Origin: an uncultured Eubacterium sp.
GTDB taxonomy: Bacteria > Bacillota > Clostridia > Lachnospirales > Lachnospiraceae
Length of the DNA: 64,000 nucleotides
NCBI GenBank assembly: GCA_945939115.1
Contig: CAMEVC010000003.1
Coordinates: 124,001 to 188,000, forward strand
Direction of reading: 5' to 3'
Of the stretch, positions 46,431-57,455 are shown piece by piece. Every line of letters starts with the position of its first letter. Within the stretch, counting starts at the first letter, position 1. The position numbers and the translations under genes were made by a program. The notes beneath the pieces are model-generated. The model did no database searches. It had not been told where the DNA came from and worked only from the letters and a program-made list of their open reading frames with translations.

Positions 46431-47714
46431 TTATATTGCCTCCAGAGCCTGTGCAATATCGGCAATCAAATCCTTCTTATCCTCAAGTCCGCAAGAAATA
46501 CGGATAAGTCCTGCAGGAATTCCGGCAGCAGCAAGCTGCTCGTCATTCATCTGTCTGTGAGTTGATGTAGCTGGATTAAGACAGCATGTTCTGGCGTCTG
46601 CTACGTGAGTCTCGATTGCAGCAAGCTTTAAGTTCTTCATAAACTTTTCTGCAGCAGCTCTTCCACCCTTTAACTCAAATGAAACCACACCACATCCACC
46701 GTTAGGCATGTACTTCTTGGCAATTTCATAATATTTGTTTGATGGAAGTGACGGATAATTGACAAACTCTACCTTGTCATGCTTTTCAAGGAATTCTGCA
46801 ACTGCCTGTCCATTCTCAACGTGTCTTGGCATACGCACATGAAGTGACTCGAGTCCAAGATTTAAGATAAATGCACTCTGTGGTGACTGAACGCATCCTA
46901 AATCTCTCATAAGCTGAGAAGTACATTTAGTGATAAATGCGCCTTCTTTTCCAAACTTCTCGGCATATGTAACTCCATGATATGACTCATCCGGTGTGCA
47001 GAGCCCCGGAAACTTATCAGCATGTGCCATCCAGTCAAACTTTCCACTGTCAACGATTGCCCCACCAACGGCTGCGCCATGTCCATCCATATACTTAGTT
47101 GTTGAATGTGTAACAATATCTGCTCCCCACTCAATTGGTCTCAAATTCACTGGTGTCGGGAATGTATTGTCCACTATAAGTGGAACGCCATGAGCATGAG
47201 CGGCCTTAGCAAACTTTTCAATATCTAATACAGTAAGTGCAGGGTTGGCAATAGACTCGCCAAACACTGCTCTGGTGTTATCCTTAAATGCCGCATTAAG
47301 TTCCTCCTCTGAGCAGTCAGGATCAACAAATGTTACGTCTATACCCATCTTCTTCATTGTAACAGAGATAAGATTGTATGTTCCGCCATAGATTGAAGAT
47401 GACGATACAATATGGCTTCCTGCTTCGCAAATATTAAATAATGCAAAGAAATTCGCTGCCTGTCCGGAAGATGTAAGCATTCCTGCTGTTCCACCCTCCA
47501 GCTCAGCAATCTTAGCAGCCACATGATCATTAGTAGGATTCTGAAGTCTTGAATAGAAATATCCTTCAGCTTCCAGGTCAAAAAGCTTTCCCATATCCTC
47601 ACTTGTGTCATACTTAAATGTTGTTGACTGAATAATCGGTATCTGACGCGGCTCACCATTGCCAGGTGTATAGCCTGCCTGTACACATTTTGTGTTAATT
47701 GAATAATTTCCCAT
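46431..47714 (-). CDS. metY: O-acetylhomoserine aminocarboxypropyltransferase/sulfhydrylase
   Basis: Cys/Met-metabolism PLP family: SRLQNPTNDHVAAKIAELEGG, VTHSTTKYMDGHGAAVGG; start MGNYSIN with ggagggaaat RBS. Confidence 0.92.
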   Translation of the reverse strand: MGNYSINTKCVQAGYTPGNGEPRQIPIIQSTTFKYDTSEDMGKLFDLEAEGYFYSRLQNPTNDHVAAKIAELEGGTAGMLTSSGQAANFFALFNICEAGSHIVSSSSIYGGTYNLISVTMKKMGIDVTFVDPDCSEEELNAAFKDNTRAVFGESIANPALTVLDIEKFAKAAHAHGVPLIVDNTFPTPVNLRPIEWGADIVTHSTTKYMDGHGAAVGGAIVDSGKFDWMAHADKFPGLCTPDESYHGVTYAEKFGKEGAFITKCTSQLMRDLGCVQSPQSAFILNLGLESLHVRMPRHVENGQAVAEFLEKHDKVEFVNYPSLPSNKYYEIAKKYMPNGGCGVVSFELKGGRAAAEKFMKNLKLAAIETHVADARTCCLNPATSTHRQMNDEQLAAAGIPAGLIRISCGLEDKKDLIADIAQALEAI

Positions 47715-47796
47715 ATTTCCCTCCGGTATTATATGTTTATATCTGTTGGAATTATAACACAATACAACATGTTATACATAGAAAAATTTATTTAAT

Positions 47797-48462
47797 TCAT
47801 ACCTTTATATACGCTTCATTCTTTTCCCGCCTGCCATATATTTCTTCAAGCCACATTATCACGACATCCTTGGGCTTTCCAAATGGCATCTTATGGCTTA
47901 GCATGAAATTATCTGCCTTAACGCTTTTCAAAACCTTAATCTGCTCCCGTAACAATCCGGAATTATACAGGCGGCTGCCACCTTTCTCCATTGCATACAC
48001 ACCATCTCCAAGAAAACAATATTTCTCATTAACCTCAAGTGCCACGCACCCTTTAGCATGACTTGATGGAAGCGGAAATAAATGCAGTGATATATCTCCA
48101 TCCTGAAAGTACACATCACTCTCTATTATCACGCCAGTATTGGTATGCTTATATGTTAACCTCCCCTGATACATCTCATCATATCTGATCTTAGACAGAT
48201 TTCCTATATGGTCACCATGAAAATGTGATAACACAACATTAACTTTTCTACTATCCTGATTAAGAGTTTCAAGTAATCCCGGAATATCCGGATGAGCTCC
48301 CACATCATAAATCCACTCTGACTCCCTGCCCTGAATCACAACAACATTGGCAGATAACGGATTACTTGTCGGTGCAATATACGATATATCATTGTCTACT
48401 TTTATAAGTCTGCATTCATCCATCGACTTGCTATTGTTATAGTTTATTTCTCTAACAGCCAT
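47797..48462 (-). CDS. MBL-fold metallo-hydrolase
   Basis: [37 protein letters not shown]. Confidence 0.92.
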   Translation of the reverse strand: MAVREINYNNSKSMDECRLIKVDNDISYIAPTSNPLSANVVVIQGRESEWIYDVGAHPDIPGLLETLNQDSRKVNVVLSHFHGDHIGNLSKIRYDEMYQGRLTYKHTNTGVIIESDVYFQDGDISLHLFPLPSSHAKGCVALEVNEKYCFLGDGVYAMEKGGSRLYNSGLLREQIKVLKSVKADNFMLSHKMPFGKPKDVVIMWLEEIYGRREKNEAYIKV

Positions 48463-49310
48463 GCAATCTCTTCCTTATATGGCGGCTCCTTCTTGTCCGT
48501 TCCCTCTACCGCCACCCATGGTGTCTCAAGAATCTTAGGAACATCCATAAATCTTTCATCATGTATAAGTCTTTTTAAAGTATTATATCCGATTGTACCC
48601 TTATCAATATTAGCATGCCTGTCCTTATGGGCTCCCAGCGGATTCATACTGTCATTAATGTGAAATACTGCAATCTGGTCAAGCCCCAATATCCTGTCGA
48701 ATTCATTAAATACTTCATCATAATGATTAACAATATCATATCCGGCATCGTTTACATGACAGGTATCAAAGCAGACTCTCAACCGCTCCTTCTTGTCAAC
48801 TCCGTCATATATAGCCTTAAGTTCTTCAAATGTACGTCCAATTTCGCTGCCTTTTCCAGCCATTGTCTCAAGCGCAATATAGACATTATCATCATTCTTA
48901 TTAAGAACTGTATTCAGTCCCTTGATAATCTGCGCAGTTCCTGCCTCCACTCCTGCATCTACATGGCTTCCCGGATGAAGAACAAGTATCCTGCTCTTCA
49001 TGGCAGCTGTACGGATAATCTCTTTTTCCAGGAATTCAACTGCAAGCTCATAGGTTTCCGGCTTTACAGTATTGGCGAGATTAATTATATATGGAGCATG
49101 AACTATTATTTCCTGTATTCCATGCTCACTGGCATATTTCCAGCCCTCCTCAATATTTAACTCCGAAATATCTTTTCTTCTTGTATTCTGCGGTGCTCCT
49201 GTATATAACATAAATACATTAGCTCCATATGAAACAGCCTCCTTAGCGGATGTAAGAAACATTTCCTTTCCTGCCATTCCAACATGACTTCCCAACTTAA
49301 TATCCTGCAT
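48444..49310 (-). CDS. nfo: Deoxyribonuclease IV / endonuclease IV
   Basis: [75 protein letters not shown]. Confidence 0.95.
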   Translation of the reverse strand: MQDIKLGSHVGMAGKEMFLTSAKEAVSYGANVFMLYTGAPQNTRRKDISELNIEEGWKYASEHGIQEIIVHAPYIINLANTVKPETYELAVEFLEKEIIRTAAMKSRILVLHPGSHVDAGVEAGTAQIIKGLNTVLNKNDDNVYIALETMAGKGSEIGRTFEELKAIYDGVDKKERLRVCFDTCHVNDAGYDIVNHYDEVFNEFDRILGLDQIAVFHINDSMNPLGAHKDRHANIDKGTIGYNTLKRLIHDERFMDVPKILETPWVAVEGTDKKEPPYKEEIAWLLEK

Positions 49311-49351
49311 ATAATCCTCCTGTCAGACAATCAGTATCTTGTTATCAAACA

Positions 49352-49384
49352 ATCCCACCGGTCTCATAACAAAACCGGTGGGAT
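49352..49384 (-). terminator. Hairpin, probably a terminator, between nfo and the cupin gene
   Basis: atcccaccggt...accggtgggat perfect 11-bp stem. Confidence 0.6.
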
Positions 49385-49437
49385 ATGTGTTATTTTTATT
49401 AAAGTATATAATATATGTCCTTTTGTTGCAAATCTAT

Positions 49438-49872
49438 TTAATCCTCATTATATTCCATCTGCGCATCTTTTTTAGTTTTATGAACCGTACCGGCCGGGTG
49501 ATGAGGAGGAGCATATACGGTCGATACTCTCATAGGAATCCTTCCTATGTTAACAACATTATGCCACATACCTGATGGAACAAATATAATGTCTCCCCTG
49601 CATACTCTTCTCTGATAATCCATATCATCTCTGCATTCACCCATCTGCACCATTCCAAATCCCTGTTCTATCCTTATTATCTGGTCTGTATCTTCATGAA
49701 TCTCAAGACCTATATCTGAACACACCGGAATGCACATAAGTGTCATCTGTGAATAACATCCTGTCCATATTGTGTTTCTGAAATCTGCATTCTGCATCGA
49801 CATTCTATCAGCATTCATCACATATTGATTATTATTATTTTCTTTTGCGGTATGATAATCTCTATCGTTCAT
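49438..49872 (-). CDS. Cupin-domain protein
   Basis: IGLEIHEDTDQIIRIEQGFGMVQMG...RRVCRGDIIFVPSGMWHNVVNIG. Confidence 0.9.
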   Translation of the reverse strand: MNDRDYHTAKENNNNQYVMNADRMSMQNADFRNTIWTGCYSQMTLMCIPVCSDIGLEIHEDTDQIIRIEQGFGMVQMGECRDDMDYQRRVCRGDIIFVPSGMWHNVVNIGRIPMRVSTVYAPPHHPAGTVHKTKKDAQMEYNED

Positions 49873-49927
49873 ATAAACACCTTTTTAATTGCTTCTATAT
49901 CATCATACGCATTTACTTCAAGAATGT

Positions 49928-52705
49928 TCACAATATATTGCGAAGCTTGTTCAGAAGACTTTGATATTGTTCCATGACAGATTTATGATTATCCTTAATA
50001 TAATCCATTTTCTCATCTTTACCTGCAAACTCCAATGCCTTGGCGGACTCCGATAAAGAAACTGCACCTATTGTCAATGATGTACTTTTCAATGCATGCA
50101 CGGCTGTAATATAATTCTTCCAGTCCTGTGCTGCAAAAAGCTGGTCAATTGCTTCTACATTATCTGCCTTTATGTATTCATAAAGCATCTCTTGATATAT
50201 TTCTTCATCCATACAGTATTTTAGTCCTGTCTGTACATCCAGTTCGGGCATTTCCTTCAGGCACTGTAAAACATTCCTGTCTTTGCCAGACTGTGAATCC
50301 ACTGGATTACTATTTACCTGTGCATCAAGCTTACTATGATCTGCATCCGGCTTACTGTATAAATTCACATCAAGATACTTCTTCAGCATAGCCTGTAAAG
50401 ACTCTTCCTTAACAGGCTTTGTAAGGTAATCGGTAAATCCTGCATTAATATATTCCTGTCTGGCACCTCTTGTTGCATTAGCTGTAAGCATAATGACAGG
50501 CGTACTTTTATTTAGATTATCTGACATAATCTTCATCTGCTGCAATGTCTCCAAGCCATCCATCTCAGGCATCATATGATCTAAGAATATTATGTCATAG
50601 TGATTTTTCTTTACACTTTGCAGACATTCCATACCGCTTCTTACTGTATCAATCTGGATGCGTGTCTTTTTAAGAAGGCCTTTTATTACCTTAAGATTAA
50701 TCTCCACATCATCCACAACGAGAATATGTGCATCTGGTGCAACAATGGAATTTTCTTTGCTTTCTGAAATATTAACTGACTGTTGATACCTCTTCTTAAA
50801 ATCTCCTACCGGCTTAGAATCAACTACCTTTTGTGGTATCTTCGCTGTGAATTCAGACCCCTTTCCATATTCACTCTGAACTCCAATTTCTCCTCCCATC
50901 AGGCAGACAAGATTCTGGGTAAGCTTTAATCCAAGACCTGTTCCCTCAATACTCCTGTTTCGCTTCTCCTCAATTCTTGTGAAAGAATTAAAAAGCTTGT
51001 CCATATCTTGCTCACGAATACCGATTCCTGTATCCTTCACTGTAATTATCAATACAATCTGGTTTCCTTCGAATCGTTCGTATCCCACCAAGAGCCTGAC
51101 TTCTCCTTCTTTTGTGTATTTCACAGCATTTGAAAGTAAATTGTTTATAATCTGTCTTATGCGCACATCGTCCCCAACAAGAGTAGATGGCAGTTTTGGG
51201 TCAACATCAATCTTCAAGGAAAGAGATTTGCTCTCTGCTCTTACCTTGGCAATATTAAAACAGTCATTAATAACTGAACTCGGTTTATATTCAACCGGCA
51301 TAATTTCCAGTTTTCCCGCCTCAATTTTAGATATATCCAAAATATCATTGATAATAGACAGCAATGACTGACCAGCGCTTTGTATATTCTCTGCATACTC
51401 TCTTAGGTTATCATCCTTACACTCCTCTAACAGTATTGAATCCATTCCCAGAATTCCATTAAGAGGTGTACGGATTTCATGTGACATATTTGCAAGGAAC
51501 TGGCTTTTTGCTACATTTGCCGCTATGGCATCGTTCTTTGCCTTCTCAACAAATTTCACATGCTCCTTCATCATATTACGCATATAGATAATCAAGGTAC
51601 ATATTGCGAAAATGCATACTCCATACCTGCTGGCTTTTCCTAAATCTCCGACTTTAATTATATAGGACCTCATTACATCAATAAATACACCTATCATCAT
51701 GCATATAATACCGATAAAACTTATAGCTGTCTCAAGACTCTTCTCAATATGTACATTCCTTCCCAATGCGACAACATTTACTATTATTATTAAAACAATA
51801 ATCGCATGTGACACAAACGCCATCTCCATAAAATCCATTATTCCGGCAATCTGTAAAATAAGTTGAACCGCAACATTTACTGAAGAAATCAGCATTACCC
51901 CCAGCATAATATTGCCAATTTTCGGAATTGACTCATAACAATAAGCCTCCAGAAACAGAGGTGCAGTCATCAGAATAATAAATATGAGGTTGGAATACAG
52001 AGTCTGGTTTCCATAAAATACTTCAGGAATCTTTGTTTCTATCATATGGTATACACTCATAAGAAGGAGATATATACCAAGATACTGCACACCACCTATA
52101 TTCTTGTTAGACATTTTCTGTATTATTGCAAGTATTATGAAAATAACAGCGGCAATCAGTATGATAACTGACAGAATAATATCCAGTGCCCTTTCCTTTA
52201 TGAAATTAAGAATTGAAACATCTCTTCTGGCAACAGATATATCTGTTATGTATGTTGCATAGTCAGCATATGGTGAACACATCTCTATCTGTATCTCCCC
52301 CACCTGACATTCACTAGGTATATCTGCAAAAACAAATACACTGCCTGGCGTATTTCCAAATAATCTTTTATCATTTAATCCAAAGCTGTATATCTCTTCC
52401 CCATCTACCATAATTCTCAAAGATTTATCCGCAGACAGGAATCTTATAGTCTTTCCCCAATATTCCTTTGGGATTGTATTTTTTATGACGATTTTCTCCC
52501 CCGGCCGGCTGCTGCTGTTGTAAGGCAGTTCCTCCAGCTCGGTCTGGCTTCCATCTTCCCTTACAAGAACCCAACCTGTGTTAAATGATTGCATTTTCCC
52601 TTTTGCAAGAGTCATGTCATCCACTTTAGAAGTTGTAAGTACAACTGTAATTACGACTAATTGTATAAAAAATACTATCCATATAAATTTATCATACTTC
52701 TTCAT
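49928..52705 (-). CDS. Hybrid sensor histidine kinase (7TMR-DISM-like sensor, HisKA, HATPase, REC, HPt)
   Basis: Extracytoplasmic region, ~7 TM, FLANMSHEIRTPLNGILG, NLLSNAVKYT, GTGLGLKLTQNLVCLMGG, FLDHMMPEMDG, VHALKSTSLTIGA. Confidence 0.9.
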   Translation of the reverse strand: MKKYDKFIWIVFFIQLVVITVVLTTSKVDDMTLAKGKMQSFNTGWVLVREDGSQTELEELPYNSSSRPGEKIVIKNTIPKEYWGKTIRFLSADKSLRIMVDGEEIYSFGLNDKRLFGNTPGSVFVFADIPSECQVGEIQIEMCSPYADYATYITDISVARRDVSILNFIKERALDIILSVIILIAAVIFIILAIIQKMSNKNIGGVQYLGIYLLLMSVYHMIETKIPEVFYGNQTLYSNLIFIILMTAPLFLEAYCYESIPKIGNIMLGVMLISSVNVAVQLILQIAGIMDFMEMAFVSHAIIVLIIIVNVVALGRNVHIEKSLETAISFIGIICMMIGVFIDVMRSYIIKVGDLGKASRYGVCIFAICTLIIYMRNMMKEHVKFVEKAKNDAIAANVAKSQFLANMSHEIRTPLNGILGMDSILLEECKDDNLREYAENIQSAGQSLLSIINDILDISKIEAGKLEIMPVEYKPSSVINDCFNIAKVRAESKSLSLKIDVDPKLPSTLVGDDVRIRQIINNLLSNAVKYTKEGEVRLLVGYERFEGNQIVLIITVKDTGIGIREQDMDKLFNSFTRIEEKRNRSIEGTGLGLKLTQNLVCLMGGEIGVQSEYGKGSEFTAKIPQKVVDSKPVGDFKKRYQQSVNISESKENSIVAPDAHILVVDDVEINLKVIKGLLKKTRIQIDTVRSGMECLQSVKKNHYDIIFLDHMMPEMDGLETLQQMKIMSDNLNKSTPVIMLTANATRGARQEYINAGFTDYLTKPVKEESLQAMLKKYLDVNLYSKPDADHSKLDAQVNSNPVDSQSGKDRNVLQCLKEMPELDVQTGLKYCMDEEIYQEMLYEYIKADNVEAIDQLFAAQDWKNYITAVHALKSTSLTIGAVSLSESAKALEFAGKDEKMDYIKDNHKSVMEQYQSLLNKLRNIL

Positions 52706-52742
52706 TGTATATTATGCCTCTTTTCTCGCTATATGATGACTC

Positions 52743-53774
52743 CTACATACTTCCCAGACTGTTAATAATACCATGTACTGTTTCTTTTACTACAAATGGA
52801 TGTAATGGCTTTGTTAAATAATCATCTATCCCCAGTTCACTTATTTTCTGAATTGTCTCAATACCCTTATCCGCCGTCACAATTACAACAGGTATATCAT
52901 ACTTTTCACGTATCAACTTATATAAGTCGAATCCATCAATATCCGGCATCTTTAAATCCAATAGTATCAGATGAATCTCATTCTCTTCTAATACACGGAA
53001 GGTCTCATCCTTGGTCTTTGCTCCTATCACACAGATATCCGGAACATCCTTTAGAATATGTTCTGCCATCCTTATATTCATTATCTCATCATCAACTACA
53101 AGAACATTCTTCATTGTATTATCTGTCTGTCGCATTGAATAACTGCTGTCCTCATCAATCATCTGCAGCATAATATCTGCAATATCTGCATCAAACTGTT
53201 TCCCTCGTCCCTTTACAATCTCCGAGCGGACAACCTCCTGTGGCAGTGCTTTTCTATAGCTTCGATTACTTGCCATTGCGTCATATGCATCTGCAACGCC
53301 AATAATTCTGGCAATTTCCGGAATATTTTCGCCTTCCAGCCCATTAGGATAGCCTGTACCGTCATACCTTTCATGATGGAACTTAGCTGCGTAAGCAATT
53401 CTGTCATCCTCATGAATGTCTTTTAAAATGTGGTATCCACAGACAGTATGAATTCTAATCTGGTCAAACTCTTCCTCGGTAAGCTTACCCGGCTTGTTGA
53501 TTACCTCTTCCGGAACACGTATTTTCCCGACATCGTGAAGAAGACCTGCATAATATATAATCTTCTGTTCATCCTCGGATTTACCCATCCTCTTGGCAAT
53601 GGCTAATGAATAGTCTGCCACTCTTTGAGAATGGCCGCTTGTATATCGGTCCTTCGCATCAATAGTGTATGCAAGTGCACGGATAATATTGGTATTCATC
53701 TGATTAAGGCGTGTTCTGCTTTCTTCATCATTGCACTGGAAATTGTTGAGCATTTTAGAAATAATATTATTCAT
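52743..53774 (-). CDS. HD-GYP domain protein with C-terminal receiver domain
   Basis: DRYTSGHSQRVADYSLAIA, LLHDVGKIRVP, HHERYDGTGYPNGL; then VVDDEIMN, LLDLKMPDIDG, YLTKPL. Confidence 0.93.
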   Translation of the reverse strand: MNNIISKMLNNFQCNDEESRTRLNQMNTNIIRALAYTIDAKDRYTSGHSQRVADYSLAIAKRMGKSEDEQKIIYYAGLLHDVGKIRVPEEVINKPGKLTEEEFDQIRIHTVCGYHILKDIHEDDRIAYAAKFHHERYDGTGYPNGLEGENIPEIARIIGVADAYDAMASNRSYRKALPQEVVRSEIVKGRGKQFDADIADIMLQMIDEDSSYSMRQTDNTMKNVLVVDDEIMNIRMAEHILKDVPDICVIGAKTKDETFRVLEENEIHLILLDLKMPDIDGFDLYKLIREKYDIPVVIVTADKGIETIQKISELGIDDYLTKPLHPFVVKETVHGIINSLGSM

Positions 53775-53854
53775 ATGTGTTATCCTTTCGTTACGGTTTC
53801 AACGAGTTCCTCATATCCCATGTCCCAGTATTATCAGTCAATTAGCAACCCGCT

Positions 53855-56365
53855 TTATCCGGTGATAATTGTCTTGGCAGCATCAATAGTATCCTTGTAC
53901 ATATTCATGACACCATCATGGTGTTCTCTGATAAATGTTATATTATCATCAACATTGTCTGATGCCTGAATCGCCTTTCCTGCATATTCCAGCTCCTTTG
54001 CTGCCTCTGAAAGACGTTCTCCTCCAATATTAAGTGAAGTTGATTTTAATCCGTGAACATAAACTGTATAATTCTTCCAATCTTCTGACTTATAGGCTTC
54101 TGTTATATTCGTTAAATGTTCTTCGTAACCGTCACAGTATAGTTGCAGCATTTCCATGTAGAATTCCATACTGCCGGCACAATATTTTATCCCTGTTTCC
54201 TTATTAATAAGTAGTTCCCTGCTTTCCGACATATCTTCACCTTTATCTTTCCTGCCATTATCCTCCTGCATAAGATTTATCTTATCTTGGGATATATATC
54301 TTGACAACATTATTTCTAGTTCTTTTCCCTCAACAGGCTTTGAGAGATAATCTGCAAATCCTGCTTTAATATATTCTTCTTTTGCCCCTGCAATCGCATT
54401 AGCCGTCAATGCAATAACAGGTGTAGCCTGACATTTATTTACGGACTGCCTCATATTGTTAAGAGTCTCTATTCCGTCCATTTCCGGCATCATATGGTCA
54501 AGCAGTATTACATCAAAATACTCTCTTTTCACAATGTTAAGACATTCAGCACCACTCATGCATGTCGTAATCTTCACATTGGTCTTCTTCAGGAGAGCCT
54601 TGACTACTGCCAGATTCATCTCATTGTCATCTACTACAAGAACCTTGGCATCTGGCGCAACAAAGCTTTCCTTGTAAGTATCTTCCTGCTCTGCCATATT
54701 TTCAAACCTTCTCTTAAAGTCTCCCATTGGCTTGCTGTCTTTTATTTCTTGTTTAAGATAAACAGTAAAAACAGACCCCTTTCCATACTCACTGGAAACA
54801 TCCATGCGTCCATCCATCTGTTCAATAAGCTTATGGGTAATTGCTAATCCAAGGCCTGTTCCCTCAATGTTGCGGTTCTGTTCCAGATCCAGTCTCCTGA
54901 AATCATCAAAAAGCTTGTTAAGGTCTTCCTCTCTTATTCCGATTCCACTGTCAGACACCTGCATTTTCAGGGTAAATTCATTGTTTTCTCTTATACCTTC
55001 TACAAGAAACTTTACCATTCCATTTTTCGTGTATTTCACCGCATTATTGAGAATATTAACAATTATCTGACGGTTACGCACTTCATCTCCGCATAATGTG
55101 GATGGAAGTTCCCTGTCAATCTCAACCTGAAAATCAAGCTGTTTCTGCCTTGCCTTAATTTCCGTCATATTCACAACATCATTCAGGAATAATGCAACAT
55201 CATAAGGTGCATTGACAATCTCCATCTTACCTGCTTCTATCTTAGAAAAGTCTAGTATATCATTAATCAGAGATAATAATGTCTTGCTTGCGCTCTGGAT
55301 ACTGACAGCATACTCACGTATATTCTTATCATTGCTCTCTCTAAGCACCATCTCATTCATTCCCATGATGGCATTAATCGGGGTACGGATTTCATGTGAC
55401 ATATTTGCAAGAAAATCACTCTTGGCACGGTTGGCATGCTCTGCTACTTTTTTAGCTTCTCTGAGCTCATCGCTCTCTTTTACTTTCTCTTCCGCACTGA
55501 GCAGATATATCATACCTATTACAAACAGGACTATCATTAATCCAAACACCCATAATATCAGCGTTGTAACAGTTTCAATATCTGTCATCACAACTTCCCT
55601 TGGCACAGTTCCCATAAGGGATATTCCAAGCTGTTTAACTTCCGCAACAAATAAGAAACTTCCTTCATCCCCGTCTTTATAATATACTGCTGCGGCCGTG
55701 TCTATGTTCATCTTCTCTGCCAACTGAGTCAATGCATTTTTTACAGAGGACTTTCCCATAAAATCATTTGTATCCGACTTAGAATCTGAAAAAGGAACTA
55801 CAACCTGACCTGTCTTGTCAATAACAGCTACCTCTGCTTTTCCACCATAACAGGTTAAACCGAAATTATCAACCAGAATGCTCTCATCATAAAGCTTGTA
55901 CAAAGTATACCGTACATTTTCTCCATCATAAATAGGTGTAGTAAAAAGGATTCCTTTTCCCTCTTTATAACACACTGATGAATTACCTCTGAAGGCATTC
56001 TGTATTCCTGAAAAATCCGAGAATTCCAGAGGATTTCCAACAATTGCTGTGCCGTCAAGACACAGTATTCCCATTGTTACATTCTCACTGTCCCGGATGA
56101 CAGAATTAATAATAACTGAATCCTTGTTAACATCAGAAGTTATATTTCCTGCAATGCTTTCCAGATTATGTATCTCCAGTTCAAACTGCTCTGCCGAAAG
56201 CATAGCAAGAGTCTTTGCCTGTTGTGATACCTGCTTCTCCACATAGCTTTGAAGAAGGCTTCTAAGACGGAAGTTCATCAAGATACCAACAACACTCATT
56301 ATCACAATTACAACAGCCAGAAATATGGTTACTCTGCCTTTTCTACTAAGACCTTTACTCTTCAT
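53855..56365 (-). CDS. Hybrid sensor histidine kinase (Cache-like sensor, HisKA, HATPase, REC, HPt)
   Basis: Two TMs flanking a Cache-like region; FLANMSHEIRTPINAIMG, NILNNAVKYT, GTGLGLAITHKLIEQMDG, LLDHMMPEMDG, VHGLKSTSLNIGG. Confidence 0.9.
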   Translation of the reverse strand: MKSKGLSRKGRVTIFLAVVIVIMSVVGILMNFRLRSLLQSYVEKQVSQQAKTLAMLSAEQFELEIHNLESIAGNITSDVNKDSVIINSVIRDSENVTMGILCLDGTAIVGNPLEFSDFSGIQNAFRGNSSVCYKEGKGILFTTPIYDGENVRYTLYKLYDESILVDNFGLTCYGGKAEVAVIDKTGQVVVPFSDSKSDTNDFMGKSSVKNALTQLAEKMNIDTAAAVYYKDGDEGSFLFVAEVKQLGISLMGTVPREVVMTDIETVTTLILWVFGLMIVLFVIGMIYLLSAEEKVKESDELREAKKVAEHANRAKSDFLANMSHEIRTPINAIMGMNEMVLRESNDKNIREYAVSIQSASKTLLSLINDILDFSKIEAGKMEIVNAPYDVALFLNDVVNMTEIKARQKQLDFQVEIDRELPSTLCGDEVRNRQIIVNILNNAVKYTKNGMVKFLVEGIRENNEFTLKMQVSDSGIGIREEDLNKLFDDFRRLDLEQNRNIEGTGLGLAITHKLIEQMDGRMDVSSEYGKGSVFTVYLKQEIKDSKPMGDFKRRFENMAEQEDTYKESFVAPDAKVLVVDDNEMNLAVVKALLKKTNVKITTCMSGAECLNIVKREYFDVILLDHMMPEMDGIETLNNMRQSVNKCQATPVIALTANAIAGAKEEYIKAGFADYLSKPVEGKELEIMLSRYISQDKINLMQEDNGRKDKGEDMSESRELLINKETGIKYCAGSMEFYMEMLQLYCDGYEEHLTNITEAYKSEDWKNYTVYVHGLKSTSLNIGGERLSEAAKELEYAGKAIQASDNVDDNITFIREHHDGVMNMYKDTIDAAKTIITG

Positions 56366-57455
56366 AAAATTCTACACCCTCAACATACCAGTCAAAATGT
56401 TCCAAAAGTACCTCATCTCGAATAGTCTGATTATCTTTACAGCGAAGTCTGCCCTCGTTGTCATATATGACCCCAGAAAATACATCCTGTCCGCTTAGTA
56501 TTCTCTGTGTAGCCTTACTTACCTCTTCTCTCGTCTTTTCTGTTACAAGCGGTGAAAAGTCTGTCAGTTTTACAGCATTTTCCTCCATACCAACCCAGTG
56601 CACCTTAATATCGGGTGAGTCTCCTCTGAGATACTGTCTGATAATTGCCTCGTATGTTAATTTCCAGTCACACACTACAGCAGTGAGATACTTTTCCGAA
56701 CAGTTCTCCAGACCCTGATGGTATCCGATTGAAAAAATACCATATCTTTCTGCTTCTTCTGCCACATATGTCTGGTTCTGATGATATGTAATAACATCCA
56801 CCCCTGTATTATTAATCAGATTATCTGTCTGTTTTCTCTCTTCTGTCTCATTATCCCATGAATTGCTCCACGCAACTGTCACAACTGCATCAGGATTAAC
56901 CTGTCGTACGCCTAGTGTAAAAGCACTGATTCCCCGGTTGACCTCACTGGTAGGCATAGCAGCAACATAACCTATCTTGTTAGTCTTGGTCTGCATTCCG
57001 GCAACAATTCCTGCCAGATAACGTGCCTGGTACATCCTTGAAAAATATGAAGTCACATTATCTGCATGAAAATTAAAGGAATTCGAATAGAATGACACCT
57101 CCGGGTACTTTGCAATAATATCCGCTGCTTCTTCGGCATAGCCAAAGCTTGTAAGAATAATCATTTTGCATCCCTTTTTTACAAGCTCCTCAATTGCCGG
57201 ACCGCATTCTCCCTGAAATTCTTTAACATTTTCCTTAACAATAAGTTCTGCTCCCAGCTCCTTACATGCAGCAGAAACGCCCTCATAATGTATACCATTC
57301 CAGCCCTTTTCATCCACAGAACCTGTTATGATAAACCCTATCTTCTCTCTCTCCTTATGTGACCTCCCGGCAAATAACAGTGCTGAAATTATCACAGCTG
57401 TCAGAAGTACAATTATTATTAGTAAAAATCCCCTTTTTCTCTTATTCAGAACCAT
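56355..57455 (-). CDS. BMP-family (PnrA/Med-like) substrate-binding protein, membrane anchored
   Basis: KIGFIITGSVDEKGWNGIHYEGVSAACKEL, IGYVAAMPTSEVNRGISAFTLGVRQVNPDAVV; N-terminal TM, no clear lipobox. Confidence 0.88.
   Translation of the reverse strand: MVLNKRKRGFLLIIIVLLTAVIISALLFAGRSHKEREKIGFIITGSVDEKGWNGIHYEGVSAACKELGAELIVKENVKEFQGECGPAIEELVKKGCKMIILTSFGYAEEAADIIAKYPEVSFYSNSFNFHADNVTSYFSRMYQARYLAGIVAGMQTKTNKIGYVAAMPTSEVNRGISAFTLGVRQVNPDAVVTVAWSNSWDNETEERKQTDNLINNTGVDVITYHQNQTYVAEEAERYGIFSIGYHQGLENCSEKYLTAVVCDWKLTYEAIIRQYLRGDSPDIKVHWVGMEENAVKLTDFSPLVTEKTREEVSKATQRILSGQDVFSGVIYDNEGRLRCKDNQTIRDEVLLEHFDWYVEGVEFYEE

Noticed and set aside
54494-55682. Plus-strand ORFs opposite the Cache-type hybrid kinase
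   Set aside because: Shadow ORFs of a well-supported minus-strand gene.
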